Shown here: one piece after another, positions 1 to 8,407 of the stretch
How the letters are laid out: each line of letters opens with the position of its first letter
How positions within the stretch are numbered: position 1 is the stretch's first letter
Made by a program: the position numbers and the translations under genes
Notes under the pieces: generated by a model
Databases searched by the model: none
The model's input: the letters and a program-made list of their open reading frames with translations, nothing else
What the model was told of the DNA's origin: nothing
Origin: Winogradskyella sp.
GTDB taxonomy: Bacteria > Bacteroidota > Bacteroidia > Flavobacteriales > Flavobacteriaceae
NCBI RefSeq assembly: GCF_013213835.1
Contig: NZ_JABSSU010000001.1
Coordinates: forward strand, 62,001 to 126,000
DNA: 64,000 nt
Direction: 5' to 3'

Positions 1-710
1 CTGTAATCAGAGATACTGAAACCAATAACATCTTATTTGAAATCACAGAAGACGGCGAAGAACGTATTGTTGCTGAAGGTGGAAAAGGAGGTCGCGGAAA
101 TTGGCATTTTAAGAGTTCTGTAAATCAAACACCAAGATATGCGCAACCTGGTATTCCGCTCGAAGAAAAAAATATCACTTTAGAACTTAAAGTATTAGCA
201 GATGTTGGTTTGGTCGGGTTTCCAAATGCAGGAAAATCTACATTACTTTCCGTGTTGACTTCTGCAAAACCAAAAATTGCCGATTACGAGTTTACCACAT
301 TAAAACCTAATCTTGGAATTGTGAAGTATCGCGACTACCAATCTTTTGTAATGGCAGATATACCTGGTATTATTGAAGGTGCAGCAGAAGGCAAAGGTTT
401 AGGGTATTATTTTTTAAGACATATAGAACGTAATTCTATTTTGTTGTTTTTAATTCCTGCTGATGCTAAGGATATCGTCGAGCAATATGAAATTTTGGTT
501 GATGAATTAAGACGCTACAATCCTGAAATGTTAGATAAAGAACGCTATGTAGTTATTTCAAAATCTGATATGTTAGATGATGAGTTAAAGTCTGAAATAT
601 CTACAATACTAGATAAGGATTTAGAAGCAGATTATATGTTTATTTCATCTGTAGCACAACAAGGACTAACCGAACTTAAGGATAAACTTTGGCGAATGCT
701 TAATGACTAA
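1..710 (+). CDS. obgE: GTPase Obg (3' part; start outside window)
   Basis: Obg is a conserved GTPase that binds the 50S subunit and acts in ribosome maturation and stress control. The reading frame is open from base 3, so the gene begins upstream. The visible part holds the end of the glycine-rich Obg fold (GGKGGRGN near 80-105), then the G domain: G1 GFPNAGKST (216-242), G3 DIPG followed by [12 protein letters not shown], a G4 motif read as SKSD instead of the usual NKxD, and a G5-like SSVAQQG. The protein ends shortly after the G domain with no extra C-terminal OCT domain, as in the short Obg proteins of this phylum. The next gene starts 12 nt downstream. Identity is certain. Confidence 0.97.
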   Translation, partial: VIRDTETNNILFEITEDGEERIVAEGGKGGRGNWHFKSSVNQTPRYAQPGIPLEEKNITLELKVLADVGLVGFPNAGKSTLLSVLTSAKPKIADYEFTTLKPNLGIVKYRDYQSFVMADIPGIIEGAAEGKGLGYYFLRHIERNSILLFLIPADAKDIVEQYEILVDELRRYNPEMLDKERYVVISKSDMLDDELKSEISTILDKDLEADYMFISSVAQQGLTELKDKLWRMLND

Positions 711-722
711 GGCTTTCTTCAC

Positions 723-1436
723 ATGAAAGACACCATTAAAAACATTGTAGAATATAATGACAATAAACTCAGTAAGGGTTTTGCGTTTTTTATTCAGTTT
801 TTAATTGTGCTATCTGTAATAACGTTTTCAATAGAAACACTACCTAATTTAAAACCACGAACACAACACATTCTAAACTCTATTGAAATTTTTTGTGTTG
901 TTGTATTTATCTTAGAATATTTAGCTAGAATATTAGTGTCTGAAAAAAAATTGAAATTTATTTTTAGTTTTTTCGGACTGATAGATTTGTTTGCTATTCT
1001 TCCTTTTTATCTCTCATTTGGTGTTGATTTAAGGTCGTTGAGAGTGCTGAGAATGTTCCGATTATTTAGGCTTTTAAAATTGGTGAGATACAACAAGGCT
1101 ATGCGACATTTTGCTAAAGCTATGATGTTGGCAAAAGAGCAAATCATACTGTTTATGGGTGTGACTTTGGTCCTCATCTATTTTGCGGCAATTGGTATAT
1201 ATTATTTTGAAAACGAAGCACAACCAGAGCATTTTTCTTCAATTTTTGATAGTCTTTGGTGGTCTATCGTAACACTAACGACAGTAGGTTATGGTGATGT
1301 TTATCCTATTACTGTTGGTGGTAGAATTTTTACTTTTTTCATCCTTCTTATTGGTTTAGGTATTGTTGCGATTCCTACAGGAATTATTTCATCTTCCTTG
1401 ACAAAAGTTGTTGAACCTAATGATGATAGCGAATAG
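723..1436 (+). CDS. Voltage-gated-type potassium channel, six-TM
   Basis: This 237-residue protein is an inner-membrane ion channel of the Kv superfamily. Six hydrophobic segments can be seen: S1 about 20-40, S2 50-72, S3 78-100, S4 103-122, S5 140-162 and S6 200-222. S4 has arginines at regular spacing (RSLRVLRMFRLFRLLK), the mark of a voltage sensor. The pore loop before S6 carries the selectivity filter TVGYGD at 187-192, so K+ is the expected ion. There is no cytoplasmic RCK or cyclic-nucleotide domain; the C-terminus is only about 15 residues beyond S6. It begins 12 nt after obgE and may be co-transcribed with it. Confidence 0.92.
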   Translation: MKDTIKNIVEYNDNKLSKGFAFFIQFLIVLSVITFSIETLPNLKPRTQHILNSIEIFCVVVFILEYLARILVSEKKLKFIFSFFGLIDLFAILPFYLSFGVDLRSLRVLRMFRLFRLLKLVRYNKAMRHFAKAMMLAKEQIILFMGVTLVLIYFAAIGIYYFENEAQPEHFSSIFDSLWWSIVTLTTVGYGDVYPITVGGRIFTFFILLIGLGIVAIPTGIISSSLTKVVEPNDDSE

Positions 1437-1486
1437 TTAAAAGTTTCTTCTCGATATCATTTTTTAATATCTTTAAAAGAAAAATA

Positions 1487-2005
1487 ATGAAGCCTTTAAG
1501 ATATTTTATCGTATTTCTCATATGCTTTTCATGTGGTCCATTGATTAACTATGACTATGAGAAAACCACAAACTTTTCAAAATACAAAACTTACAATTAT
1601 TTTGATGATATGAATACTGGTTTGAGTCAATTAGATACCAAGCGAATTGTAAGGGCTATTGATGATAAATTGGCAACAATGGGTTTGTCACGTTCTGAGA
1701 ATCCAGATTTTTATATCGATATTCAAAGTGAAGAGATACAAAATAGAAGTAATTCAAATATTGGTGTTGGCGCTGGTGGTACTGGTGGTAATGTAGGTGG
1801 TGGAGTATCTATAGGTTTCCCAATTGGTGGAAATCAAAATACGAGACAAATCAAGATTGATTTTGTAGATAAGCAGCAAAATGAAAAATTATTTTGGCAA
1901 GCAGTTAGCGAAAGCACCTATAGACAAAATGCTTCACCTGAAAAACGAGAAGAAGCTTTCGTAAAATTAGTTGAAAAGATTTTTAGTCAATATCCACCTA
2001 AGTAA
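1487..2005 (+). CDS. DUF4136-type lipoprotein
   Basis: A 172-residue predicted lipoprotein. The N-terminus is a short hydrophobic signal ending in a lipobox-like FLICFSC with the acceptor cysteine at 16. The following motif (NYDYEKTTNFSKYKTYNYFDD) and the later acidic stretch match what is known of the DUF4136 family, whose function is unknown. Residues about 90-115 are a glycine-rich low-complexity loop. It probably sits in the outer membrane or periplasmic leaflet. It lies 50 nt after the K+ channel and 96 nt before a TPR protein; no functional link can be inferred. Confidence 0.8.
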   Translation: MKPLRYFIVFLICFSCGPLINYDYEKTTNFSKYKTYNYFDDMNTGLSQLDTKRIVRAIDDKLATMGLSRSENPDFYIDIQSEEIQNRSNSNIGVGAGGTGGNVGGGVSIGFPIGGNQNTRQIKIDFVDKQQNEKLFWQAVSESTYRQNASPEKREEAFVKLVEKIFSQYPPK

Positions 2006-2075
2006 CAAATCTTACAAGACACCTTTAAGAATTAAATTAAACATTTTATTAAGATAAAGCGGTTGCGAATCATTA

Positions 2076-2083
2076 TATTTTTG
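2076..2083 (+). promoter_or_regulatory. Candidate -7 box for the TPR gene
   Basis: TATTTTTG fits the Bacteroidota -7 consensus TAnnTTTG and lies 18 nt before the ATG at 2102. No TTG is found at the ideal 19-nt distance upstream, so the call rests on the -7 box alone. Confidence 0.4.
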
Positions 2084-2101
2084 ATGTAATTATATTTCAA
2101 T

Positions 2102-3055
2102 ATGACAAAATATTTTTGGCTATTTTTCATTTCTTCAATCAGTTTTGCTCAAACCTCAATAGAGAAAACTAAAACCTTAATCGAAAACAAGAAATTCGCA
2201 AAGGCTGAATTAGAAATCAAAAGTTATTTAGATTCACATCCTAATGACATTGAGGCGATTGAGTTATTTGGTGATACTTTTGGACATCAAAAAAAGTGGG
2301 ATGAAGCTATAGTTCAATACAAGAAACTCGTTGATAAAGCATCGAATAATGCGAATTACCAATATAAATATGGTGGAGCTTTAGGCATGAAGGCGCTTAG
2401 TGTGAGCAAGTTTAAAGCACTTGGGATTATTGGTGATGTAAAAAAAGCATTTTTAAAAGCTGCAGAACTTGATCCTAATCATATTGATGCCAGATGGGCA
2501 TTAGTTGAACTGTATATGTCACTTCCAGGTATTGTTGGTGGAAGTAAATCAAAAGCGCTTAAATATGCCAATCAATTAGAAAGTCTATCTAAAGTTGACG
2601 GATATTTGGCAAAAGGCTATATCTATGAATATGATGATGAGCCTGAACTTGCCGAGAAATATTATAAAATGGCCATTAAAGTTGGAGGTTCAATTACCTG
2701 TTATGACAAACTAACTAACTTTTATGAAGGTCAAGAACAGCCAGATAAGGCTATCAATAACTTAGAACAAGCACATCAAGTACATCAACGTAATGCCATG
2801 CATTATCAAATAGGTAAAGTATGTGCGGATTATAATATTCAACTAGAAAAAGGTGAAAAATGCTTGAAAACTTATCTTAATAACTATTCCGCTAAAGATG
2901 GTGTTCCAAGGGCATGGGCTTACTATCGCTTGGCTCAAATTTACAAGCATAAAAAGGATAAGGATGAGGCCTTAAAGTGGATTGAAAAGGCCATTGTAGG
3001 TTTACCAAAAATTAAAGTATTTAAAGAGGAAAAAGCGTCAATATTAAATATTTAA
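2102..3055 (+). CDS. Secreted tetratricopeptide-repeat protein
   Basis: A 317-residue protein with a signal peptide (MTKYFWLFFISSISFAQ, likely cut after Ala-16) and several TPR-like helical pairs: about 35-68 (IEAIELFGDTFGHQKKWDEA), 70-130, 170-205, 210-235 and 270-305 (AYYRLAQIYKHKKDKDEAL). TPR proteins scaffold protein-protein contacts; no catalytic motif is visible. It is probably periplasmic. It is the last gene before a weak terminator-like hairpin and the TetR-led export operon, so it is most likely a separate unit. Exact function is not recognised. Confidence 0.75.
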   Translation: MTKYFWLFFISSISFAQTSIEKTKTLIENKKFAKAELEIKSYLDSHPNDIEAIELFGDTFGHQKKWDEAIVQYKKLVDKASNNANYQYKYGGALGMKALSVSKFKALGIIGDVKKAFLKAAELDPNHIDARWALVELYMSLPGIVGGSKSKALKYANQLESLSKVDGYLAKGYIYEYDDEPELAEKYYKMAIKVGGSITCYDKLTNFYEGQEQPDKAINNLEQAHQVHQRNAMHYQIGKVCADYNIQLEKGEKCLKTYLNNYSAKDGVPRAWAYYRLAQIYKHKKDKDEALKWIEKAIVGLPKIKVFKEEKASILNI

Positions 3056-3061
3056 GGAGTG

Positions 3062-3084
3062 ATACATAAGTTTTGTTTATGTAT
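3062..3084 (+). terminator. Weak terminator-like hairpin after the TPR gene
   Basis: ATACATAA (3062-3069) pairs perfectly with TTATGTAT (3077-3084) around a short T-rich loop, and is followed by TTTC. It begins 6 nt after the TPR stop. The stem is AT-rich and the T tract short, so termination would be inefficient. Confidence 0.4.
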
Positions 3085-3147
3085 TTCATATCTATTATTT
3101 ATACCTTAAATATCTGTTAATACGCAATTTCATGATAGTATTACTAT

Positions 3148-3155
3148 TATCTTTG
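3148..3155 (+). promoter_or_regulatory. -7 box of the TetR-ABC-HlyD-TolC operon
   Basis: TATCTTTG followed by C is an exact TAnnTTTG box. Transcription would begin near 3160, upstream of the ATG at 3174 but downstream of the earlier in-frame ATG at 3132. This decides the start of the regulator gene. A consensus TTG is not present 19 nt upstream. Confidence 0.65.
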
Positions 3156-3173
3156 CAATTAAATGTTTTAAAG

Positions 3174-3866
3174 ATGGATAGTTTACTATCAAACATAAAA
3201 ATTGCTGTACCAGATAAGATCTACATTAAAGATCCTGAGTCTTCAGATTTGGGAAAACGCATTATTGAGCACAGCATTATACTAATCGACGAGATAGGTT
3301 TTGATAGCTTTACTTTTAAAAAGCTTGGGGTAAGAATTGGCTCTAATGAAAGTTCAATTTACCGTTATTTTGAAAGTAAACATAAGTTATTACTATATCT
3401 TACATCAAGGTATTGGGCATGGGTTGAATATCAATTGGTATTTGCTACGCACAACGTACCGGATGATAATACAAAATTGACTAAGGCAATTGAGGTTATT
3501 ACAAGAACAATTAAAGAGGATGTGACGTTCACACATATAAATGAAGTTGTTCTTAATCGGATTGTAATTAATGAATACTCAAAATCTTACTTAACGAAAG
3601 AAGTAGATAGCGAAAACAAAGAAGGTTATTTTGTACTATACAAGCGTCTCATTAGACGATTGAGTGAGATGATCACTAAGGTGAATAAGGATTATCAGTT
3701 CCCTTCAAGCTTGGCAAGTACCATTGTTGAAGGTGCCTTACATCAACATTTTTTAAAATCACATTTTATTTCAATTACAGATTGTAACGATAAGGTTACA
3801 CCAACAAAGTTCTTCATCAACCTAACTCAGAACGTTTTAAATATAAAAACAAATGGATCAAAATAA
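3174..3866 (+). CDS. TetR/AcrR-family transcriptional regulator
   Basis: A 230-residue one-component repressor, probably controlling the exporter genes that follow. Residues about 24-70 form the TetR DNA-binding domain, with the helix-turn-helix at about 46-68 (FTFKKLGVRIGSNESSIYRY) and the typical YRYFESKHKLL end. The rest is an all-helical ligand and dimer domain of unknown specificity. An in-frame ATG lies 14 codons upstream at 3132, but the promoter box at 3148-3155 sits inside that extension, so 3174 is preferred. The end overlaps the ABC gene by 14 nt, showing translational coupling and making autoregulation of the whole operon likely. Confidence 0.85.
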   Translation: MDSLLSNIKIAVPDKIYIKDPESSDLGKRIIEHSIILIDEIGFDSFTFKKLGVRIGSNESSIYRYFESKHKLLLYLTSRYWAWVEYQLVFATHNVPDDNTKLTKAIEVITRTIKEDVTFTHINEVVLNRIVINEYSKSYLTKEVDSENKEGYFVLYKRLIRRLSEMITKVNKDYQFPSSLASTIVEGALHQHFLKSHFISITDCNDKVTPTKFFINLTQNVLNIKTNGSK

Positions 3867-5514
3867 ACCACTATTAACACCATGGCAAAGATTTGTCGGT
3901 ATACTAAAATTAGAGCGAAAAGACATCACTCAAGTTTTATATTATGCAGTATTTTCGGGGTTAATAGCATTAACTCTTCCACTTGGGATACAAGCAATTA
4001 TTAATCTTATTCAAGGTGCACAAGTCAGTACATCTTGGATTGTGTTGGTCATTTTGGTGACATTAGGTGTTGCCTTCGTAGGTATTTTACAGCTGATGCA
4101 GATGCGTATTATTGAAACCATTCAGCAACGTATTTTTATGCGAGCATCTTTTGAATTCATCTACAGATTTCCGAAGATAAAGATGAATGAGCTAGAGAAC
4201 TATTATCCACCAGAATTGGCAAATCGTTTTTTTGATGTATTAAACATACAAAAAGGACTAGCGAAGCTTTTGTTAGATGTACCTGCAGCTACATTACAGA
4301 TTGTGTTTGCGTTAATATTACTATCATTATATCATCCATTCTTCATAGCATTTGGAATTTTATTAGTTGTCCTTATTTATATTGTTTTCAAGTATACAAT
4401 AGAGCGTGGTATGGTGACAAGTCTTAAGGAGTCTAAGCAAAAGTATAAGGTTGCACATTGGATTCAAGAGGTTGCGCGTTCAATAACTAGTTTTAAAATG
4501 TCTGGTAAAACCACTATGGCATTAAATAAAAATGATTATTTGGTGGATGGTTACTTAAAAGATCGTGAGAGTCACTTTAAGATATTGGTCTTACAGTTTA
4601 TTCAAATGATAGGATTTAAGGTTATTGTAACAGCAGGATTATTAGTTATTGGTGGCTTACTCGTTTTAAATCAAGAAATGAATATTGGTCAGTTTGTAGC
4701 AGCTGAGATTATCATTTTATTGATTATTACGTCTGTAGAAAAACTAATCTTAGGTTTAGAATCCTTTTATGACGTTTTAACATCTCTAGAAAAGATGGGG
4801 CAAGTTGTTGATAAGAGGATTGAAAGTCAAGAAGGTGAAGACCCAAATTTCACGGATGATTTCTCTATTGAATTAGATGATGTGACATACTCTGTGCCAA
4901 GTAGACCAAATCCTATTCTTAAGAATATTTCATTCACCATTAAAGCGAAAAGTAGAATTTTAGTGCGTGGCGCGAGTGGAGCAGGAAAGTCTAGTTTACT
5001 CAGATTAATCGCAGATATAAATAATCCTACCGAAGGAGCAGTGTATTTAAATGACGTGAATCTTAAAAATATTCATGGAAATAAGTACAGATCAAATTTA
5101 GGGATTGCTCTATCAGATGAAACACCATTTGAGGGAACCATTATGGAAAATATAACCTTTGGTGATCCTAATGTTTCTGTAGAAGAAGTAAGAGAGGCAC
5201 TGAAGAATGTAAGGTTGTTAGAGTACATTAAGGATACAGATAAAGGTTTAAATACAGTAATCTATCCTGAAGCTAAGCAAACATCATACACGGTTGCTAA
5301 AAAATTGATGCTTGCAAGAGCTATTGTACGTAAGCCAAAATTATTGTTACTCGAAGATCCTTTAGAACACTTTGAAAGAGATGAAGCAAGAGCCTTAATT
5401 AAATTCTTAACAGAAAAATCTAATCCTTGGACACTAATTGTGGTAAGTTTTAATAACGATTGGGCTAGTGAATGTACAGATACCATCACATTAAAAAAAG
5501 GACAAATAGTTTAA
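3853..5514 (+). CDS. ABC exporter subunit with degenerate ATPase motifs
   Basis: A 553-residue half-transporter with an N-terminal membrane domain (TMs within about 30-300) and a C-terminal nucleotide-binding domain (about 338-553). It resembles type I secretion ABC proteins without the C39 peptidase domain. Walker A is intact (GASGAGKS, 373-380), but other motifs are not: the Q-loop position reads IALSDET (about 418-423, no Gln), the LSGGQ signature is replaced by SYTVA (478-482), Walker B ends LLLLED instead of LLLLDE (497-502), and the H-loop position reads VVSFNND with no His. It may bind ATP but is poorly equipped to hydrolyse it in the usual way. It overlaps the TetR gene and precedes the HlyD adaptor by 11 nt. 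Confidence 0.88.
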   Translation: MDQNKPLLTPWQRFVGILKLERKDITQVLYYAVFSGLIALTLPLGIQAIINLIQGAQVSTSWIVLVILVTLGVAFVGILQLMQMRIIETIQQRIFMRASFEFIYRFPKIKMNELENYYPPELANRFFDVLNIQKGLAKLLLDVPAATLQIVFALILLSLYHPFFIAFGILLVVLIYIVFKYTIERGMVTSLKESKQKYKVAHWIQEVARSITSFKMSGKTTMALNKNDYLVDGYLKDRESHFKILVLQFIQMIGFKVIVTAGLLVIGGLLVLNQEMNIGQFVAAEIIILLIITSVEKLILGLESFYDVLTSLEKMGQVVDKRIESQEGEDPNFTDDFSIELDDVTYSVPSRPNPILKNISFTIKAKSRILVRGASGAGKSSLLRLIADINNPTEGAVYLNDVNLKNIHGNKYRSNLGIALSDETPFEGTIMENITFGDPNVSVEEVREALKNVRLLEYIKDTDKGLNTVIYPEAKQTSYTVAKKLMLARAIVRKPKLLLLEDPLEHFERDEARALIKFLTEKSNPWTLIVVSFNNDWASECTDTITLKKGQIV

Positions 5515-5525
5515 AGAAAAAGGTC

Positions 5526-6881
5526 ATGTTAAATATATCTAGAAACCCATTGAATAAAAAGGTTGACTTAACGAAGTTTAAGTCTTCAAAACATGTTTTT
5601 AATAAAAACTATTATAAGCAATCAAGAAGATTTTTAGCAGGTTTTGCTATAGTTTGTCTTATTATACTTTTTCTACCTTGGACTCAGAATATTTCAGGTA
5701 GAGGTCAGGTAACTTCTTTAACACCAGAGCAAAGACCACAAACCATTCAATCGCCAATTCCTGGTAGTATTCAAAAATGGTATGTGCGAGAAGGTCAAGG
5801 TGTCAAGAAAGGTGACACCATTATGCAAATTGCTGAAATTAAAAGTGACTATTTCGATCCTAATTTAGTTGAGAGAACTCAGCAACAAAGAGATGCTAAA
5901 GAGTTTTCTGCGAAATCTTATCAGGAAACCGTAAGAGCACAAGATGTTAGAATTGGTGCATTACAAAATGAGAGAGTTCTTAAATTAGAGCAAGCTCAAA
6001 ATAAATTGGCTCAGGCCATTCAAAAAGTAAAGGCTGACAGCATTGATTTGGTGGCAGCACGCACAAATCTGCGAATTGCTCAAATTAAGTATAATCGAGC
6101 AGACACTTTATTAAAGGATGGTTTTGTAGCACGAAAAAATCTTGAGGATGCTGCAATAAAACTTCAAGAAACCCAAGCTAAAGAGACCTCTCAAGAAGCT
6201 AAACTTTTAGTGAGTAAAGCGGAGGTTACAAATGCGAAGTTAGAAATCAACCGTGTGAAACAGGAATTTTCAGATAAAATATCTAAAGCGAGAAGTGAGA
6301 AATTTAAAGCACAGTCAAGTCAATTTAGTACAGAAGCTGATGTTCAGAAATTAGAAAATCAAGTTTCTAATTACCAGTTAAGGAGAAATATGCAATTCAT
6401 CACTGCACCATATGACGGATTTATTAATACAGCATTTAGAGGTGGAGTTGGGCAAACGTTTAAAGAAGGTGAAGAATTGGTTGGTATTATACCGGATAAT
6501 ATAGATTTAGCAGTTGAAACCTATGTAAGACCGATAGATTTACCTTTAATGCATGTAGGTGAGAAGGTAAGAATTCAGTTCGATGGTTGGCCTGCAATTA
6601 TCTTTAGTGGTTGGCCAAATGTATCATATGGTACATATGGTGCTGAGGTTGTTGCCGTAGAACGTTTTATAAGTTCTAATGGTAAATTTAGAATACTGTT
6701 AAAGCCAGATCCTGAAGATCATCCATGGCCAGATGAAATAAGAGCTGGTTCAGGTGCCTTTACAATGGCGCTTTTAGAAGATGTACCAATTTGGTTTGAG
6801 TTATGGCGTCAACTTAATGGATTCCCTCCAAACTATTATCAACCTGTTGAAAGTGGTAAGTCCAAAAAAGATAAAAAGTAA
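5526..6881 (+). CDS. HlyD-family membrane fusion protein
   Basis: A 451-residue periplasmic adaptor that would link the ABC subunit to the outer-membrane channel. One TM segment lies at about 37-54. It is followed by a barrel-sandwich/lipoyl half (about 70-105, SPIPGSIQKWYVREGQGVKKG), a long alpha-helical coiled-coil hairpin rich in Gln, Lys and Ala (about 110-300), the second lipoyl half (ITAPYDGFINTAFRGGVGQ) and a beta-barrel domain. I start it at the ATG at 5526, 11 nt after the ABC stop; an in-frame ATG at 5472 would add 18 residues encoded inside the ABC gene. The TolC gene begins 2 nt after the stop. Confidence 0.9.
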   Translation: MLNISRNPLNKKVDLTKFKSSKHVFNKNYYKQSRRFLAGFAIVCLIILFLPWTQNISGRGQVTSLTPEQRPQTIQSPIPGSIQKWYVREGQGVKKGDTIMQIAEIKSDYFDPNLVERTQQQRDAKEFSAKSYQETVRAQDVRIGALQNERVLKLEQAQNKLAQAIQKVKADSIDLVAARTNLRIAQIKYNRADTLLKDGFVARKNLEDAAIKLQETQAKETSQEAKLLVSKAEVTNAKLEINRVKQEFSDKISKARSEKFKAQSSQFSTEADVQKLENQVSNYQLRRNMQFITAPYDGFINTAFRGGVGQTFKEGEELVGIIPDNIDLAVETYVRPIDLPLMHVGEKVRIQFDGWPAIIFSGWPNVSYGTYGAEVVAVERFISSNGKFRILLKPDPEDHPWPDEIRAGSGAFTMALLEDVPIWFELWRQLNGFPPNYYQPVESGKSKKDKK

Positions 6882-6883
6882 CT

Positions 6884-8287
6884 ATGAAGTATCTAAGCAC
6901 ATTACTTATTGTTTTTATCAGCTTATTTAGCTTTGGGCAAGAAGAGGAGCTTTCAGAAGTTTTACGATTTGATGAGTATTTAGGTTATGTAAAAAAGTTT
7001 CATCCTATTGTTAAGCAAGCGGAGCTTGTAATAGATGAAAGTCAAGCTAAACTCTTAAAGTCTAGAGGAGCTTTTGATCCGAAGTTTGAAGTTGATTATG
7101 ATAGAAAAAAGTTTAAAGGCACCGAATATTTCGATAGATTAAATGGTATGTTTAAGATACCAACTTGGTATGGTATTGAACTCAAAGCCACCTTCGAAGA
7201 AAACACTGGCGATTTTTTAAATCCGCAAGGTTTTGTTCCAGATGAAGGATTGTATTCTGCAGGTGTAAAATTACCTGTTGCTCAAGGATTGTTGATTAAT
7301 GATAGAATGGCTTCATTAAAGCAAGCAAAGTTGTTTAGAGAACAAGCTAAAGCGGACAGAGATATTTTTGTCAACAATATACTTTTTGAAGCTTCTATAG
7401 CTTACTTCAAATGGTTACAAGCTTATAATGAGTTTCAAGTATTTGGTAATTTCCTCGTCAATGCGCAATTGCGTTTTAGAGGTGTAGAACGTGGTGCAGA
7501 AGTTGGGGAGCGTGCTGAAATTGATGTTGTGGAAGCACGAATAGCTATCAATCAGAGACGCTTAAGTCAAGAGCAGGCTAGGGTTAAGCTGATGAAGGCT
7601 GCTTTAGAACTTTCGACTTTTTTATGGTTAGAAAATAATATACCTGTAGAATTGCAAGACAATGTGGTTCCAGATATTCAGTCTGAACCTATTATAGATG
7701 ACGTTTTTACTATCAATGAATTGATTGAAGATGATAACATCATTGAGACGCATCCAAAAATGTTATCCTTAGATTATAAGTTACAGAGTTTAGAGGTGAA
7801 TTCAAGATTGAAGGCTAATAAATTATTGCCTAAGGTAGATTTAGAATACAATTTTATTACCGAGAATCCTGATGTGGCCCGTTCTTTCAATACGGCTGAA
7901 TACAAAGGTGGAGTTAATGTGAGTTTTCCTCTCTTTTTAAGAAAAGAAAGAGGTGATTTGAGATTGGCCAAGCTGAAAGTACAAGATACTGAGTTCGAAA
8001 TTGATGCAACAAGAGTTAATCTTTTAAACAAAATAAATGCCATTAGACAAGAGCTAAATTCTTTTATAAGTCAGAACGACATTCTTACGCAGATGGTTAC
8101 AGATTCGGAAGCGATGTTAGCTGCAGAAGAACGAAAATTTCAACTTGGGGAGAGTTCTCTGTTTTTAGTGAATTCTCGTGAATCAAAACTTATTGAAGGT
8201 CAGTTAAAAGCTGTAGAATTACAGTTTAAGTTTTTCAGTACTAAAGCAAAGTTATTTAATAGTTTAGCAGTTAATCCAGATCTTTAA
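6884..8287 (+). CDS. TolC-family outer membrane channel
   Basis: A 467-residue outer-membrane efflux protein with a signal peptide (MKYLSTLLIVFISLFSFGQ). It has the duplicated helical layout of the TolC family: long amphipathic helices with LKQAKLFREQAKADRD, ERAEIDVVEARIAINQRR in the first half and NKINAIRQELNSF, LAAEERKFQLGESSLFLVNSRE in the second. The last motif, FxxGxSSLFLVN, is typical of the family's C-terminal repeat. It would form the exit duct of the tripartite exporter and is the last gene of the operon; the following 120 nt contain no clear terminator. Confidence 0.9.
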   Translation: MKYLSTLLIVFISLFSFGQEEELSEVLRFDEYLGYVKKFHPIVKQAELVIDESQAKLLKSRGAFDPKFEVDYDRKKFKGTEYFDRLNGMFKIPTWYGIELKATFEENTGDFLNPQGFVPDEGLYSAGVKLPVAQGLLINDRMASLKQAKLFREQAKADRDIFVNNILFEASIAYFKWLQAYNEFQVFGNFLVNAQLRFRGVERGAEVGERAEIDVVEARIAINQRRLSQEQARVKLMKAALELSTFLWLENNIPVELQDNVVPDIQSEPIIDDVFTINELIEDDNIIETHPKMLSLDYKLQSLEVNSRLKANKLLPKVDLEYNFITENPDVARSFNTAEYKGGVNVSFPLFLRKERGDLRLAKLKVQDTEFEIDATRVNLLNKINAIRQELNSFISQNDILTQMVTDSEAMLAAEERKFQLGESSLFLVNSRESKLIEGQLKAVELQFKFFSTKAKLFNSLAVNPDL

Positions 8288-8407
8288 GAAGCAGAAAGTG
8301 GACGCTTGTTGTTAATGTTTGTGCGTAAATGTAAATTGTTCAATTTTTTAGATCAGATTTAAATCCACTTATTTGGATATTGAAAATTGTAATTTGATAT
8401 TTGTTAT

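Noticed and set aside
5262..5489. Reverse-strand open frame inside the ABC exporter gene
   Set aside because: It lies wholly within a well-supported gene, has no family resemblance and no promoter; it is a shadow frame.
3853..5514. ABC gene as a pseudogene
   Set aside because: The frame is intact over 553 codons, Walker A is kept and the gene overlaps its neighbours in a tight operon; motif loss alone does not show decay.
8288..8407. A terminator or promoter between the TolC gene and mpl
   Set aside because: Short TTG and TATTTG words occur, but neither spacing nor box fits, and no stem with a T tract is seen.
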